Positions 17,451 through 26,359 of a DNA stretch of 64,000 bases are shown in pieces; within the stretch, counting starts at the first letter, position 1; each line of letters opens with the position of its first letter. The translations under genes and the position numbers were made by a program. The notes beneath the pieces were generated by a model. That model was not told the origin of the DNA and searched no databases. It saw only the letters and a list, made by a program, of their open reading frames with translations. This DNA comes from Sphingomonas sp. (GTDB lineage Bacteria; Pseudomonadota; Alphaproteobacteria; Sphingomonadales; Sphingomonadaceae), in contig NZ_JAIERS010000025.1 in assembly GCF_019746665.1 (NCBI RefSeq), positions 62,001-126,000 of the forward strand. The letters run 5' to 3'.

Positions 17451-18596
17451 TCATCCGCCGCGCTTCATCGTCTCGCGCGCGATGATCAGCTGCTGGATCT
17501 GGCTGGTTCCCTCATAGATGCGGAACAGGCGCACGTCGCGGTACAGCCGCTCGATCCCATAATCGGCGATATAGCCGGCGCCGCCATAGATTTGGACCGC
17601 GCGGTCGGCGACGCGGCCGACCATCTCGCTCGCGAAGAGTTTCGCCGCCGAGCTTTCGAGCACCACGTCCTCACCGCGATCCTTGGCGGCGGCCGTTTCC
17701 AGCACCAGCGCGCGCGCGGCGAGGCATTCGGTCTTCGAATCGGCGATCATCGCCTGGATCAGCTGATGCTCGGCGATTGGCTTGCCGAACTGGCGGCGGT
17801 CGCCGGCATAGGCGACGCAATCGGCGATCAACCGCTCGGCCACGCCGACGCACACCGCGGATATGTGCAGCCGCCCGCGATCGAGCACGCGCATCGCGAT
17901 CTTGAAGCCCTCGCCTTCGGCGCCGAGCCGGTTCGCGGCCGGCACCGCCACCTCATCGAAATTGACGTCGGCGACCTTCGCGCCCTTCTGCCCCATCTTC
18001 TTCTCGGGCTCGCCAATCGAGACGCCCGCCAGATCGCGCGGAACGAGGAAGGCCGAGACGCCCCGCCCGCCGGGCTCGTCGCCGGTGCGCGCCATCACCG
18101 TGAACAGATCGGCCTTATCGGCATTGGTGATGTAGCGCTTGGTGCCCGACAGACGGTAGACCTCACCATCGCGCACCGCGCGCGTCTTCACGGCCCCGGA
18201 ATCGCTGCCGACATCGGGTTCGGTGAGCGCGAAGCTGGTGACGATCTCGCCGCTGGCGATGCGCGGCAGCCAATGCGCCTTCTGCTCGGCGCTGCCCGCT
18301 ATCACCAGCCCCTGGCTGCCGATGCCGACATTGGTGCCGAAGGTCGAGCGGAAGGCGGGGGTGGTATGGCCGAGCTCGATCGCGACGCGGCATTCCTCGA
18401 GCATGGTAAGGCCCAGCCCGCCAAACTCCTCGGCGATCGACAGGCCGAACAGCCCGAGTTCGCGCATCTCCTGAACGATGGCGGGCGGGATTTCGTCAGC
18501 GGCCTCCACCTCGCCCTCCAGGGGCCGCAGCCGTTCGCGAACGAAGCGGCGGACGGTCTCGATCAGCTGGTCGAACGTTTCGGCGTCGAGTGCCAT
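17451..18596 (-). CDS. Acyl-CoA dehydrogenase
   Basis: FAD enzyme of 381 residues that introduces the alpha-beta double bond into acyl-CoA and passes electrons to ETF. Family signatures are FALTEPDVGSDSG (flavin contact), RRQFGKPIAEHQLIQ, QIYGGAGYIADYGIERLYRD, and the catalytic base Glu in IYEGTSQIQQ near the end, the position used by short- and medium-chain enzymes. Length is normal and the gene is intact. It starts the two-gene unit with the SDR downstream and is divergent from a second SDR and MFS gene. Chain length specificity cannot be read from the sequence. Confidence 0.93.
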   Translation of the reverse strand: MALDAETFDQLIETVRRFVRERLRPLEGEVEAADEIPPAIVQEMRELGLFGLSIAEEFGGLGLTMLEECRVAIELGHTTPAFRSTFGTNVGIGSQGLVIAGSAEQKAHWLPRIASGEIVTSFALTEPDVGSDSGAVKTRAVRDGEVYRLSGTKRYITNADKADLFTVMARTGDEPGGRGVSAFLVPRDLAGVSIGEPEKKMGQKGAKVADVNFDEVAVPAANRLGAEGEGFKIAMRVLDRGRLHISAVCVGVAERLIADCVAYAGDRRQFGKPIAEHQLIQAMIADSKTECLAARALVLETAAAKDRGEDVVLESSAAKLFASEMVGRVADRAVQIYGGAGYIADYGIERLYRDVRLFRIYEGTSQIQQLIIARETMKRGG

Positions 18597-18684
18597 AACC
18601 TCTCCTTGATCGCGCGCCAGCTAGCCCGGGAGCGCCACGCGGCGCAACCCCGTGCGCCAAACCGCAAATTCAAAAGCCGGGCGA

Positions 18685-18712
18685 TTGACCGGGCTCGGCC
18701 CCATACTATGCT
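18685..18712 (+). promoter_or_regulatory. Probable promoter of the SDR-MFS pair
   Basis: TTGACC at 18685-18690, 16 bp, then TATGCT at 18707-18712, about 20 bp before the SDR start and its GGGAGAGG ribosome binding site. The match to the sigma-70 consensus is good for the -35 and fair for the -10. Confidence 0.5.
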
Positions 18713-18733
18713 ACCCAAAAACGGGAGAGGCGG

Positions 18734-19555
18734 ATGCGGTACGCGGGCAAGCGCGCGGTAGTGACAGGGGGTGCGTCGGGCATTGGCCTTGCCACCGCGC
18801 GACGATTGGCGGCCGAGGGCGCCGAGGTGGTGATCGGCGATATCGATCCCGCCGGGGCGGAGATCGCCGCCGCCGAGGGCTTCGCCTTCCGGCATTGCGA
18901 TGTGCTCGACGAGGCCGCGATCATCGCGCTGCTCGAGGCCGCCGACGGTGAGGGCGGGATTGATCTGCTCGTCAACAACGCGGGGGCCGGCGGCGCGCGC
19001 GAGACGATCGACGCGATCAGCGCGGATGGGTGGGATTTCACCCAGAACCTGCTGCTGCGCTCGGTCGCGCTCGGCATCCGCCATGTCGCGCCGCTGATGG
19101 CGAAGCGGGGCGGAGGTGCGATCGTCAACACCGCTTCGGTCGCTGCGCTGCAGACCGGCGCCGCGCCCACCGCTTATTCGGTCGCCAAGGCCGGCGTGCT
19201 GCATCTGACCCATCTCGCCGCCGCCGATCTCGCCCGGCATGGCATCCGGGTGAACGCGGTGTGCCCCGGCTTCATCGTCACCAACATCTTCACCCGGGCG
19301 GTGGGAATGGAAGGCGAGACACAAACCAAAGCCAACGCAACCATCGCGCACATCGCCAAGACCGCGCAGCCGATCCAGCGCGCCGGCCGGCCCGAAGACA
19401 TCGCCGCCGCGATCGCCTTTCTGGGGAGCGAGGATGCGAGCTTCGTCACCGGCGCGCACCTGGTGGTCGATGGCGGGATCACGCTCGGGCCGCGACACAG
19501 CTGGGATCCGCAGACCCCGTCGCTGTTCGCGATGCTCGAGGCGTTCAAGCAATGA
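18734..19555 (+). CDS. SDR family NAD(P)-dependent oxidoreductase
   Basis: Classical SDR of 273 residues with TGGASGIG near residue 11, an acidic residue after the second strand (IGDIDPAG) that favours NAD, NNAGAGG, catalytic Ser in NTASVAA and AYSVAKAG with Tyr and Lys. The PG motif (VCPGFIVTNIFTR) and the end TGAHLVVDGGITLG are standard. A C-terminal extension (PRHSWDPQTPSLFAML) goes beyond the usual end. It overlaps the MFS gene by ATGA, so the two are co-translated; the SDR may act on the transported compound. It is divergent from the acyl-CoA dehydrogenase unit. Confidence 0.88.
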   Translation: MRYAGKRAVVTGGASGIGLATARRLAAEGAEVVIGDIDPAGAEIAAAEGFAFRHCDVLDEAAIIALLEAADGEGGIDLLVNNAGAGGARETIDAISADGWDFTQNLLLRSVALGIRHVAPLMAKRGGGAIVNTASVAALQTGAAPTAYSVAKAGVLHLTHLAAADLARHGIRVNAVCPGFIVTNIFTRAVGMEGETQTKANATIAHIAKTAQPIQRAGRPEDIAAAIAFLGSEDASFVTGAHLVVDGGITLGPRHSWDPQTPSLFAMLEAFKQ

Positions 19556-20988
19556 CCGCGACCCCGCCGCCGCGCCGCTTGCCGGGGCGGGCGCGCTTGG
19601 CGTTCGGGCTTGGCTCGATCGCCTATGGCATCAAGGACAATGGCTTCGCCACCTTCCTGTTGCTGTTCTACAATCAGGTGATCGGTCTGCCGCCGGATCG
19701 CGTCGGGGCGGTGATCGCGCTGGTGCTGGTGGTGGAAGCGTTCGCCGATCCGCTGGTTGGCTTCCTGTCGGACAATACGAGGGGGCGCTGGGGGCGGCGG
19801 CATCCCTGGATGTACGCCTCCGCGCTGCCGGTCGCGGCAGGCTGGCTGCTGCTGTGGAACCCGCCGGCCGGCTGGTCGCCGGAGGCGCTGCTAGGCTATC
19901 TTTTCGGCGCGGCGTTGCTGGTGCGGCTGGCGCTGTCGATGTTCGAAATCCCTTCCGCCGCGCTCGGCCCTGAACTCAGCAGCGATTATGACGAACGGAC
20001 CAAGCTGTTCGCCTATCGCTATCTGTTCGGCTGGGTGGGTGGGCTCGGCATGTTGTTCCTGGCCTATGCGGTTTTCCTGCGGCCCGATGCGACCCATGCC
20101 AACGGCCTGCAGAACGCCGATGGCTATAGCCACTGGGCGCTGCTCGGCGCGGTGCTGATGGTGCTGTCGATCCTGTCGTCGTCGCTGATGCTGCACCCGG
20201 AGATCAAGTATCTGCCGCAGGCCGGCGCGCGCGGTGAGTCGCTGCGCGATCATTTCACCGCTTTCGGCCGCGCGGTCGCCAATCGCGGCTTTCTGGTGCT
20301 GATGGTCGCGGGGCTGTTCGCCTATACCGCGCAGGGGACGAGCTTTGCCCTGTCCAATTATCTCTATGCCTTTGTCTGGCGGTTCGCCGACATGGATTAT
20401 CAGCTGCTCGCCCTTGCGCTGCTGATCGGGGCGATCGGTGCGTTCTTCCTTGCGCCCCGGATGACGCGGCGCGGCGATAAGCGGGCGGTGGCCGGGGCGT
20501 TCGCGCTCGCCAACGCGGTGCTGCTGTCGGCGCCCTATTTCCTGCATCTGCTCGGCCTGTTCCCGCCGCCGGGCGAGCGCCAAACGATCACGTTGCTGCT
20601 CGTCATCTTCTGCGTGAACACGACCGCGGGGGTCGGCGCCTTCGTCCTGGGCGCCTCGATGCTGTCCGACGTGGTCGAGGAGTCCGAGCGGCGCACCGGG
20701 CAGCGTAGCGAGGGCGTATATTTCGCCGGCAGTTTCTTCGTGCAGAAGCTGGTCGGCGGGCTCGGCGCGCTGTTCGCCGGCTTGATCCTGAAAGCCGCCG
20801 ACTTCCCCGCGAACGCGCAGCCAGGCAGCGTGCCCGACGCGACGATCGAGCGGCTGGTGCTGATCTTCGGGGTCACCGTATTCGTGGTCTATGGCCTGGG
20901 GGCGCTCGCTTACCGCCGCTTCCCCTTCGGCCGGGCGGAGCATGAAGCGCGAATCGCCGCCCTTGCCGGCCAGGATCGAGCCGACTGA
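19552..20988 (+). CDS. MFS transporter, GPH/MelB-like (MFS_2)
   Basis: Cytoplasmic-membrane symporter of 478 residues with about 12 hydrophobic segments. The N-terminus FGLGSIAYGIKDNGFATFLLLFYNQ and the loop DPLVGFLSDNTRGRWGRRHPWM are characteristic of the glycoside-pentoside-hexuronide cation symporter family. A second family motif DYDERTKLFAYRYLFG follows. The C-terminal half has DVVEESERRTGQRSEGVYF, also a GPH hallmark. Many sphingomonad members lie beside SDR and acyl-CoA genes rather than sugar genes, so the substrate here may be non-sugar. The ATG overlaps the SDR stop. Confidence 0.88.
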   Translation: MTATPPPRRLPGRARLAFGLGSIAYGIKDNGFATFLLLFYNQVIGLPPDRVGAVIALVLVVEAFADPLVGFLSDNTRGRWGRRHPWMYASALPVAAGWLLLWNPPAGWSPEALLGYLFGAALLVRLALSMFEIPSAALGPELSSDYDERTKLFAYRYLFGWVGGLGMLFLAYAVFLRPDATHANGLQNADGYSHWALLGAVLMVLSILSSSLMLHPEIKYLPQAGARGESLRDHFTAFGRAVANRGFLVLMVAGLFAYTAQGTSFALSNYLYAFVWRFADMDYQLLALALLIGAIGAFFLAPRMTRRGDKRAVAGAFALANAVLLSAPYFLHLLGLFPPPGERQTITLLLVIFCVNTTAGVGAFVLGASMLSDVVEESERRTGQRSEGVYFAGSFFVQKLVGGLGALFAGLILKAADFPANAQPGSVPDATIERLVLIFGVTVFVVYGLGALAYRRFPFGRAEHEARIAALAGQDRAD

Positions 20989-21035
20989 ATCCCACCGGTG
21001 CAGGGCTGCCGAAACATCCTGTCGGCCCGTCGCCA

Positions 21036-21065
21036 CCGTTCATCGGAAAAGGTTCCGTTCATCGG
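21036..21065. repeat. Two 11-bp direct repeats upstream of the CHAP gene
   Basis: CCGTTCATCGG occurs at 21036-21046 and again at 21055-21065, identical and 19 bp apart, close to two helical turns. They lie about 75-100 bp upstream of the CHAP gene start in an otherwise feature-poor gap. This spacing suits two same-face binding sites for a regulator that reads direct repeats. Confidence 0.6.
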
Positions 21066-21138
21066 CGCGCAAGGCTTTTCATGCGCGGCGCGGTCTGCTG
21101 GATAAGCTCCAACAACATATCAGGGGCCGTGGGGGTCA

Positions 21139-21669
21139 ATGAAGAAAGCCTTGTTCGCAGCGCGATTCGCGCTGGTGTCAGTCTGCGCCCTGATGATGGC
21201 GGCCCCAGCCGCGGCGGGCTACATGCAATGCGCCCCTTTCGCCCGCGAAGTTTCAGGCATCGAGATTCGCGGCAACGCCTATACTTGGTGGAATCAAGCC
21301 GAAGGCCGCTACGCCCGTGGCCAAGCCCCGCGCGAGGGCGCGGTGCTCGCCTTCGCCGCGACGCGCGGGATGCCCAACGGCCATGTCGCGATGGTGAGCA
21401 AGGTGCTCGGCCCCCGCGAAGTGCTGCTCACCCATGCCAATTGGTCGCGCCGGGGCGGGATCGAGCGCGACGTGCGCGCGATCGACGTTTCGGAAGCCGG
21501 CGATTGGAGCAAGGTCCGCGTCTGGTTCGCCCCGCTCGGCGGGCTTGGCAAGACGAGCTATCCCGCGCATGGCTTCATCTACGCCGCCCCCGCAGCGATC
21601 GAAGCGCCGGCGCAACTGGCGGTGAAGGCCGGCGCGCCCGGGATCGCCACCTTCGCCCCGATCGAATAA
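21139..21669 (+). CDS. Secreted CHAP-domain amidase/peptidase
   Basis: Exported protein of 176 residues with a signal peptide (basic start, then LVSVCALMMAAPAAAG). The remaining domain is CHAP type: catalytic Cys in YMQCAPFAREVSG, then NAYTWWNQA, His in NGHVAMVS and polar Asn in LLTHANWSRRG. CHAP enzymes cut peptidoglycan peptide bonds or amides, so it may be a cell-wall hydrolase in the periplasm. The C-terminal 30 residues are Ala/Pro-rich and end IATFAPIE. An ATG at 21139 follows GGGGGTCA. Direct repeats lie upstream. Family secure, target unknown. Confidence 0.87.
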   Translation: MKKALFAARFALVSVCALMMAAPAAAGYMQCAPFAREVSGIEIRGNAYTWWNQAEGRYARGQAPREGAVLAFAATRGMPNGHVAMVSKVLGPREVLLTHANWSRRGGIERDVRAIDVSEAGDWSKVRVWFAPLGGLGKTSYPAHGFIYAAPAAIEAPAQLAVKAGAPGIATFAPIE

Positions 21670-21685
21670 GCGCTCGCGCTCTCGA

Positions 21686-22804
21686 TCAATATTCGTCGAT
21701 CAGCTCGGCGAGCGTTTCGAGGCAGGCATGTGCCAATCGCCGGCAGCGTACCGGGTTCCAGCCCAGGGCGCGATCGGGGTTGGTGTCGTGATCCTTGAAC
21801 GGCATTTCCAGCGTCATCGATACCGCGCCGTACCGCTCGGCGAGCTGGTTTGTGGACATCGACAGATTGGCCTTGCCCGGCGCCGATTTGGGATAGCCGA
21901 GCTTCGTCTGAAAATCGGGCGTGCGCGCGGCGAGCGCGTCGCGGTAGCGGTAGAATTTGGCGCCAAGCGCGTCCGACCAGCTGGGAATTCCTTCGAAACC
22001 CGCCATGAAATTGGCCGGAATCGCCTCGTCGCCATGCGCGTCGATCGCAAAGCGGACGCCGGTTTCGTCCATGGCATTGCGCACGCAGAGCACTTCGGGG
22101 CTGCGCTCGGCGCTCGGCTCTGCCCATTCGCGGTTCAGGTTCACCCCGGCCGCGTTGGTCCGCAAATGCCCGCGCGCGCTGCCATCGGGGTTCATGTTGG
22201 GCACGAGATAGAAGCGCGCCTTGGCCAGCAGCCGCGCGGTGATCGGATCATCGCCTTGCGCGAGCCGCTCCAGCGCGCCTTCCATCCAATATTCCGCCAT
22301 CGTCTCACCGGGATGCTGGCGAGCATAGAGCCACACCGGCAGCGCCCCGTGCCCCACGCTTAGACAGTCGATAGACCGGCCGTCGAGCGAGCGACCAAGC
22401 TCGCGGTGGGTGAAGCCGGGGGTCGCGGCATAGCGCGCGATCAGCGCCTCGTGCCGCTCGCTCGAATAGGGCGCGAAATAAGCGAACCAGGTCAGCGGGC
22501 TAGTCAGCTCATGGCGGATTTCGAGCACGCCATCGGCGTAGCTCGTCTCGGCGAGCGTCCAGGTCTCGCGATCGGTGCTCACCCGCGCGCGATATCCCGG
22601 CCAGCCGAGCGGATAGGCGGCGTCCGCCGCGTTGAGCAGCCGCAGCGTCACGCGCTGACCGGCCTGCCCCGCCACGCGGAAATAGAACCATTGAAAGAAA
22701 TCGGACTGGTGGTCATGCCGGATCGTCAGATCGGCCCGTTCCTCGTCGATTGACACGATTTCGATATTGCCGCCGTCAAAGGCGCTGGTGATGCTCAGGC
22801 TCAT
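21686..22804 (-). CDS. M14 family zinc carboxypeptidase (cytosolic carboxypeptidase-like)
   Basis: Metallocarboxypeptidase of 372 residues without signal peptide. An N-terminal beta-sandwich domain (residues 1-110, with [14 protein letters not shown]) is typical of the cytosolic carboxypeptidase subfamily. The catalytic domain has the zinc motif [13 protein letters not shown] (His and Glu), [19 protein letters not shown], the third zinc His in [11 protein letters not shown] and catalytic Glu in [11 protein letters not shown]. The start at ATG 22804 overlaps the DUF4136 stop. Longer upstream reading gives low-complexity sequence and was rejected. Substrate unknown. Confidence 0.9.
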   Translation of the reverse strand: MSLSITSAFDGGNIEIVSIDEERADLTIRHDHQSDFFQWFYFRVAGQAGQRVTLRLLNAADAAYPLGWPGYRARVSTDRETWTLAETSYADGVLEIRHELTSPLTWFAYFAPYSSERHEALIARYAATPGFTHRELGRSLDGRSIDCLSVGHGALPVWLYARQHPGETMAEYWMEGALERLAQGDDPITARLLAKARFYLVPNMNPDGSARGHLRTNAAGVNLNREWAEPSAERSPEVLCVRNAMDETGVRFAIDAHGDEAIPANFMAGFEGIPSWSDALGAKFYRYRDALAARTPDFQTKLGYPKSAPGKANLSMSTNQLAERYGAVSMTLEMPFKDHDTNPDRALGWNPVRCRRLAHACLETLAELIDEY

Positions 22805-23376
22805 GGCACGGTGATAGTGCGTCCCGATTGGCCCGGAAACCCCGTGAACAACGCGCGGGCGAGTTTGTCGGCGGTTGCTTGCGGCTGTGCGGCCTGGGCA
22901 CGGGTGTCCGCCTCGGTGATCGCGCGGCCCTCCCATACGATGTCTCGCTGCGGCAGGCGGCGCAGCTGGACCGACAACTGGGTGACATAGACTTCGCGCT
23001 GCCGCGCCTTGCCGACGCCAAAGCCGATCGAGCCGCCGCCGCCGAACCCGCCGCCAAAGCTGCCGCCGCCGATGCCGATGCTCACCGGCTTCTGCGCGAC
23101 CCCCACCGGGCGGCTTTCACGCGCGATCGCGACCACGGCTTCATAAGGCCCGGCGGCGGCGGTGCTGAAGCCCTGCGCGGAGAGCGCCGCCCCGACCGGT
23201 CGGGCATAAAGCTGAAATTCCAGACTGGTCGGGTCGCCGCCTGGGGCCGGCAGCACCGCCACCGCGCCGCGCTCGATCGGTTGATTGAGGTGAAACCGCG
23301 TCACCCGCACCGGGTTCGCGGTTGTGCATCCACCCAGCAGCGCCGCCAGCGCCATATATACCGCCACCTGCCGCAT
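22801..23376 (-). CDS. DUF4136 lipoprotein
   Basis: Exported lipoprotein of 191 residues. The N-terminus [19 protein letters not shown] ends in a lipobox LGGC. The rest follows the DUF4136 layout: [17 protein letters not shown], a Gly-rich central strand region ([19 protein letters not shown]), then [17 protein letters not shown] and a C-terminal [11 protein letters not shown]. Function is unknown; it probably sits in the outer or inner membrane facing the periplasm. The start at 23376 has GGGAG 8 nt upstream. It overlaps the downstream carboxypeptidase by ATGA, suggesting co-translation. Confidence 0.82.
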   Translation of the reverse strand: MRQVAVYMALAALLGGCTTANPVRVTRFHLNQPIERGAVAVLPAPGGDPTSLEFQLYARPVGAALSAQGFSTAAAGPYEAVVAIARESRPVGVAQKPVSIGIGGGSFGGGFGGGGSIGFGVGKARQREVYVTQLSVQLRRLPQRDIVWEGRAITEADTRAQAAQPQATADKLARALFTGFPGQSGRTITVP

Positions 23377-23457
23377 CACCTGCTCCCTCATGCCCGACAA
23401 TCGATTCCGCTGGCACAACGTTTAGCGGGGCCGCGCAGTTTCGCACACGGGTTTTGC

Positions 23458-23486
23458 TTGACTATTGTCGGGCTCGCCCCTAGGCG
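23458..23486 (+). promoter_or_regulatory. Possible promoter of rpmJ
   Basis: TTGACT at 23458-23463, 17 bp, then TAGGCG at 23481-23486, 43 bp before the rpmJ start. The -35 is strong and the -10 weak, as is common in GC-rich alphaproteobacteria. Confidence 0.4.
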
Positions 23487-23529
23487 CAGCGCCTTTCCAG
23501 CAGCCCTCAAACACGAAGCGAATCACGCA

Positions 23530-23655
23530 ATGAAGATCCGCAATTCCCTGAAGTCGCTCAAGGACCGGCACCGCGATAACCGCGTGATCCGCCGTCGTGG
23601 CCGCACTTATGTGATCAACAAGACGCAGCGCCGGTTCAAGGCCCGCCAGGGCTGA
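23530..23655 (+). CDS. rpmJ: 50S ribosomal protein L36, cysteine-free type
   Basis: Ribosomal protein of 41 residues, [17 protein letters not shown] then [20 protein letters not shown]. It is very basic and fits the longer, zinc-independent L36 form: the CXXC and Cys/His pairs of the zinc-binding form are absent. Alphaproteobacteria commonly use this form as their only L36. It stands alone between a lipoprotein gene and a HAD gene that starts 5 bp after its stop, so the two may be co-transcribed. Confidence 0.95.
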   Translation: MKIRNSLKSLKDRHRDNRVIRRRGRTYVINKTQRRFKARQG

Positions 23656-23660
23656 AGCCC

Positions 23661-24278
23661 GTGGCCGCCCGGCCGGCCGCCGTCATTTTCGACGTCGGCA
23701 ATGTCTTGTACGATTGGAACCCGCGGTTCCTTTACGAGCGCCTGATCGACGACGATCGGGCGCTCGACGCGTTCCTGCGCGATGTGTGTACCAAGGACTG
23801 GCATTTCCAGCACGACGCCGGGCGCCCCTTCGCGGAGACGTCCGCCGAGCTGACGGTGCAATATCCCGAGCACGCGGCGCTGATTGCCTTGTGGGGGCCG
23901 CGCTTCAACGATCAGTTGGGCGACATGCTGCCGGGGATGCGCGACCTGGTGCTTGACCTGGATGCGGCGGACGTGCCGCTGTTCGCGATCACCAATTTTA
24001 GCCATGAGTTCTGGCCCCCGTTTCGCACGCGCGAGGCCGAGCTTTTCGACCGGTTTCGTGATATCGTCGTCTCGGGCGAGGAGCAGCTGGTGAAGCCCGA
24101 TCCAGCGATCTACACGCTCGCGCTCCAACGCTTCGGGCTGGCGGGGTCGGACGCGATCTTCATCGATGACCGGCTCGACAATGTGGAAGCCGCGCGCGGC
24201 GTGGGAATGCGCGCGCACCATTTCACCGACGCGAGCGCCCTGCGCGCCGAGCTGGCGGCGTTGCAGTTGCTCGCCTGA
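23661..24278 (+). CDS. HAD family hydrolase (subfamily IA, YihX-like)
   Basis: HAD-type phosphatase or dehalogenase-like enzyme of 205 residues. Motif I is FDVGNVLYDWNPR with the nucleophile Asp; the usual second Asp is Gly, as in YihX and related enzymes. Motif II is AITNFS, motif III holds the Lys in QLVKPDPAIY, and motif IV is FIDDRLDNVEAARGVGM. The cap lies between residues 20 and 90. It starts at GTG 5 bp after rpmJ. Substrate not known; sugar phosphates are plausible from YihX. Confidence 0.85.
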   Translation: MAARPAAVIFDVGNVLYDWNPRFLYERLIDDDRALDAFLRDVCTKDWHFQHDAGRPFAETSAELTVQYPEHAALIALWGPRFNDQLGDMLPGMRDLVLDLDAADVPLFAITNFSHEFWPPFRTREAELFDRFRDIVVSGEEQLVKPDPAIYTLALQRFGLAGSDAIFIDDRLDNVEAARGVGMRAHHFTDASALRAELAALQLLA

Positions 24279-24387
24279 TCGCTGCGCCGGCCCTCTGCCG
24301 GCTATTGCATCGCATCCCCTGATCGTCGATTTTCGGCCGCCGGCCTGTCCGCTTGCCGCCTGCTTCGCCGGCCCACGGGAGAAGATC

Positions 24388-24822
24388 ATGACCGATCTTA
24401 AGGTCGCGCTCGCCATTATTCTGGCCGCCACGCCATGCAGCCTCGCCGCCCAGGGGAAACCGCAAAAGATGCCCGCACCCATCGTCTATTTCGATATCGC
24501 CGGCCCCGCCGATGCGAAGCAGGCCGCCTTTTATGAAGCCGTGTTCGGCTGGACCGCGGGGCCGGGCGGGGTGGTCTCGGTGCCGGTCAGCGGGCCTCGG
24601 CTGTCGGGAACGCTGCGCACCGATCCGGCACAGAAGGTGATCTATATCGGCGTGCCCGACGTTACCGCGACGCTGAAGGACATTGTCGCGCACGGCGGCA
24701 AGGTGGTCGCACCGCGCTTCGAGGTGAAGGGGGTGGTGGTGCTCGGCCTGTTCACCGATCCAGCCGGCAACGCGATGGGGCTGGTGGAGCTGACCGCGGA
24801 CGGGAAAACCAAGGTGCCTTGA
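24388..24822 (+). CDS. Exported VOC family protein
   Basis: Protein of 144 residues. The first 22 residues (VALAIILAATPCSLAAQ) look like a signal peptide, which is unusual for VOC proteins. The mature part has PIVYFDIAGPADAKQAAFYEAVFGW and ends with LFTDPAGNAMGLVEL, the paired beta-alpha-beta-beta-beta units of a VOC fold, with the C-terminal Glu as the likely metal ligand. GGGAGAAG precedes the ATG. It converges on pyk 12 bp away. Specific function unknown. Confidence 0.78.
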   Translation: MTDLKVALAIILAATPCSLAAQGKPQKMPAPIVYFDIAGPADAKQAAFYEAVFGWTAGPGGVVSVPVSGPRLSGTLRTDPAQKVIYIGVPDVTATLKDIVAHGGKVVAPRFEVKGVVVLGLFTDPAGNAMGLVELTADGKTKVP

Positions 24823-24834
24823 GCGCCAAGGGCG

Positions 24835-26292
24835 TCAATGCCCATAGCCCTTCAGCTCGTCGCCGATGATCCGCACGACATGCAGCACATTGGTCGAGCC
24901 CGGTGTGCGGAATGGTACGCCCGCCATCACCACCACCCGGTCGCCCGCGCCGGCGATCTGGTGGCGTAGCGCCATACGCTTGGCCTTGGCGACCATTTCC
25001 TCGAACGACTCCACATCGCGCGTGTGGACGGCATAGGTGCCCCATAGCAGCCCCAGCCGCCGGGCGGTTTCCATCTTGGGGGTGAGCACCAGGATCGGCA
25101 CGCCCGGCCGCTCGCGCGCCACCCGCCGCGCGGTCGACCCAGAGGTGGTGAAGCAGATGATCGCTTTGGCGGAGACGGTGTTGGCGATGTTCTTCGCCGC
25201 TTCGGCCAGCGCGTCGGCGGTGGTGGGATCCGGGCGCAGGATGGTGAAGTGAACGCGCTCGCCGTGCATCGGATCGGCTTCGACCGCTTCCGAAATGGCG
25301 TTCATCATCGCGACCGACTCTGTCGGCCAGGCGCCGGCCGCGCTCTCGGCCGAGAGCATGATCGCATCGGCGCCGTCATAGACGGCGGTCGCCACGTCCG
25401 ACACTTCGGCGCGGGTCGGGGTGGGGGCGGTGATCATCGATTCGAGCATCTGCGTCGCGACCACCACCGGCCGCCCCTGGCGCCGCGCGACCTCGACGAT
25501 GCGCTTCTGGAGCGGCGGCACCGATTGCGGCGGCAGCTCGACGCCCAAGTCGCCGCGCGCGACCATCACCCCGTCACACTGCTCGACGATTTCCTCCAGC
25601 CGGTCGAGCGCGGCGGGCTTTTCGATCTTGGCGAGGAGCGCCGCGCGGCCCTGGATCAGCCGGCGGGCGTCGGCCAGGTCATCGGGGCGCTGGACGAAGG
25701 ACAAAGCGATCCAGTCCACCCCCTGGTCGAGCGCGAAATGCAGATCGGACACGTCCTTTTCGGTGAGCGCCGCCATGGGCAGGATCACGTCGGGGACGTT
25801 AAGCCCCTTGTTGTTCGACAGTGGTCCGCCAACCTCGACCTGCGTCTCGATGCGATGGGCTTCGTGTTCCAACACGCGCAGCACCAGCTTGCCATCGTCG
25901 AGCAGCAGCCGCGCGCCGGGCTCGATTGCCTCGAAAATCTCGCGGTGCGGCAGCTCGACGCGCTCGACGGTGCCCGGGGTCGCGTCGCGGTCGAGCGTGA
26001 AGCGCTGACCCGTCACCAACTGCACCTTGCCGCCGTCAAATCGGCCGACCCGCAACTTTGGGCCTTGAAGGTCGGCTAGAATCGTCGTCGGCCGCCCGGT
26101 TCGCTTTTCGAGCGCGCGGATGGTTTCGATCAGCGGGATTTTACTCGCCTGGTCGCCATGGCTCATATTGACGCGGAAGGCGTCGGCACCGGCGCGGGCG
26201 AGGCGCTCGATCATCTCGGCGGTGCTGCTCGCGGGGCCGAGGGTTGCGAGGACGCGCACCTTGCGCAGGCGGGGGGCGATGGTTTTGCTCAT
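24835..26292 (-). CDS. pyk: Pyruvate kinase
   Basis: Glycolytic enzyme of 485 residues converting phosphoenolpyruvate and ADP to pyruvate and ATP in the cytosol. The N-terminus TLGPASSTAEMIERLARAG and DAFRVNMSHGD match the family. The B-domain follows, then the catalytic Lys in LLAKIEKPAALD, metal-binding Glu/Asp in VMVARGDLGVELP, VATQMLESMI and the nucleotide site SAESAAGAWPTESV. The C-terminal domain has ITFTTSGSTAR-type sequence (ICFTTSGSTARRVARERP). It is divergent from the DUF1244 gene. Confidence 0.96.
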   Translation of the reverse strand: MSKTIAPRLRKVRVLATLGPASSTAEMIERLARAGADAFRVNMSHGDQASKIPLIETIRALEKRTGRPTTILADLQGPKLRVGRFDGGKVQLVTGQRFTLDRDATPGTVERVELPHREIFEAIEPGARLLLDDGKLVLRVLEHEAHRIETQVEVGGPLSNNKGLNVPDVILPMAALTEKDVSDLHFALDQGVDWIALSFVQRPDDLADARRLIQGRAALLAKIEKPAALDRLEEIVEQCDGVMVARGDLGVELPPQSVPPLQKRIVEVARRQGRPVVVATQMLESMITAPTPTRAEVSDVATAVYDGADAIMLSAESAAGAWPTESVAMMNAISEAVEADPMHGERVHFTILRPDPTTADALAEAAKNIANTVSAKAIICFTTSGSTARRVARERPGVPILVLTPKMETARRLGLLWGTYAVHTRDVESFEEMVAKAKRMALRHQIAGAGDRVVVMAGVPFRTPGSTNVLHVVRIIGDELKGYGH

Positions 26293-26359
26293 TATGTCCT
26301 CGCTGGCCTTGGCTGGCCCCTCGTCTAATGCCTATCTCGCGCGGCTCAAGGAGGAATAG

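Noticed and set aside
24388..24822. Tandem VOC family genes in the window as one resistance system
   Set aside because: The three VOC genes are far apart, differ in sequence and have different neighbours.
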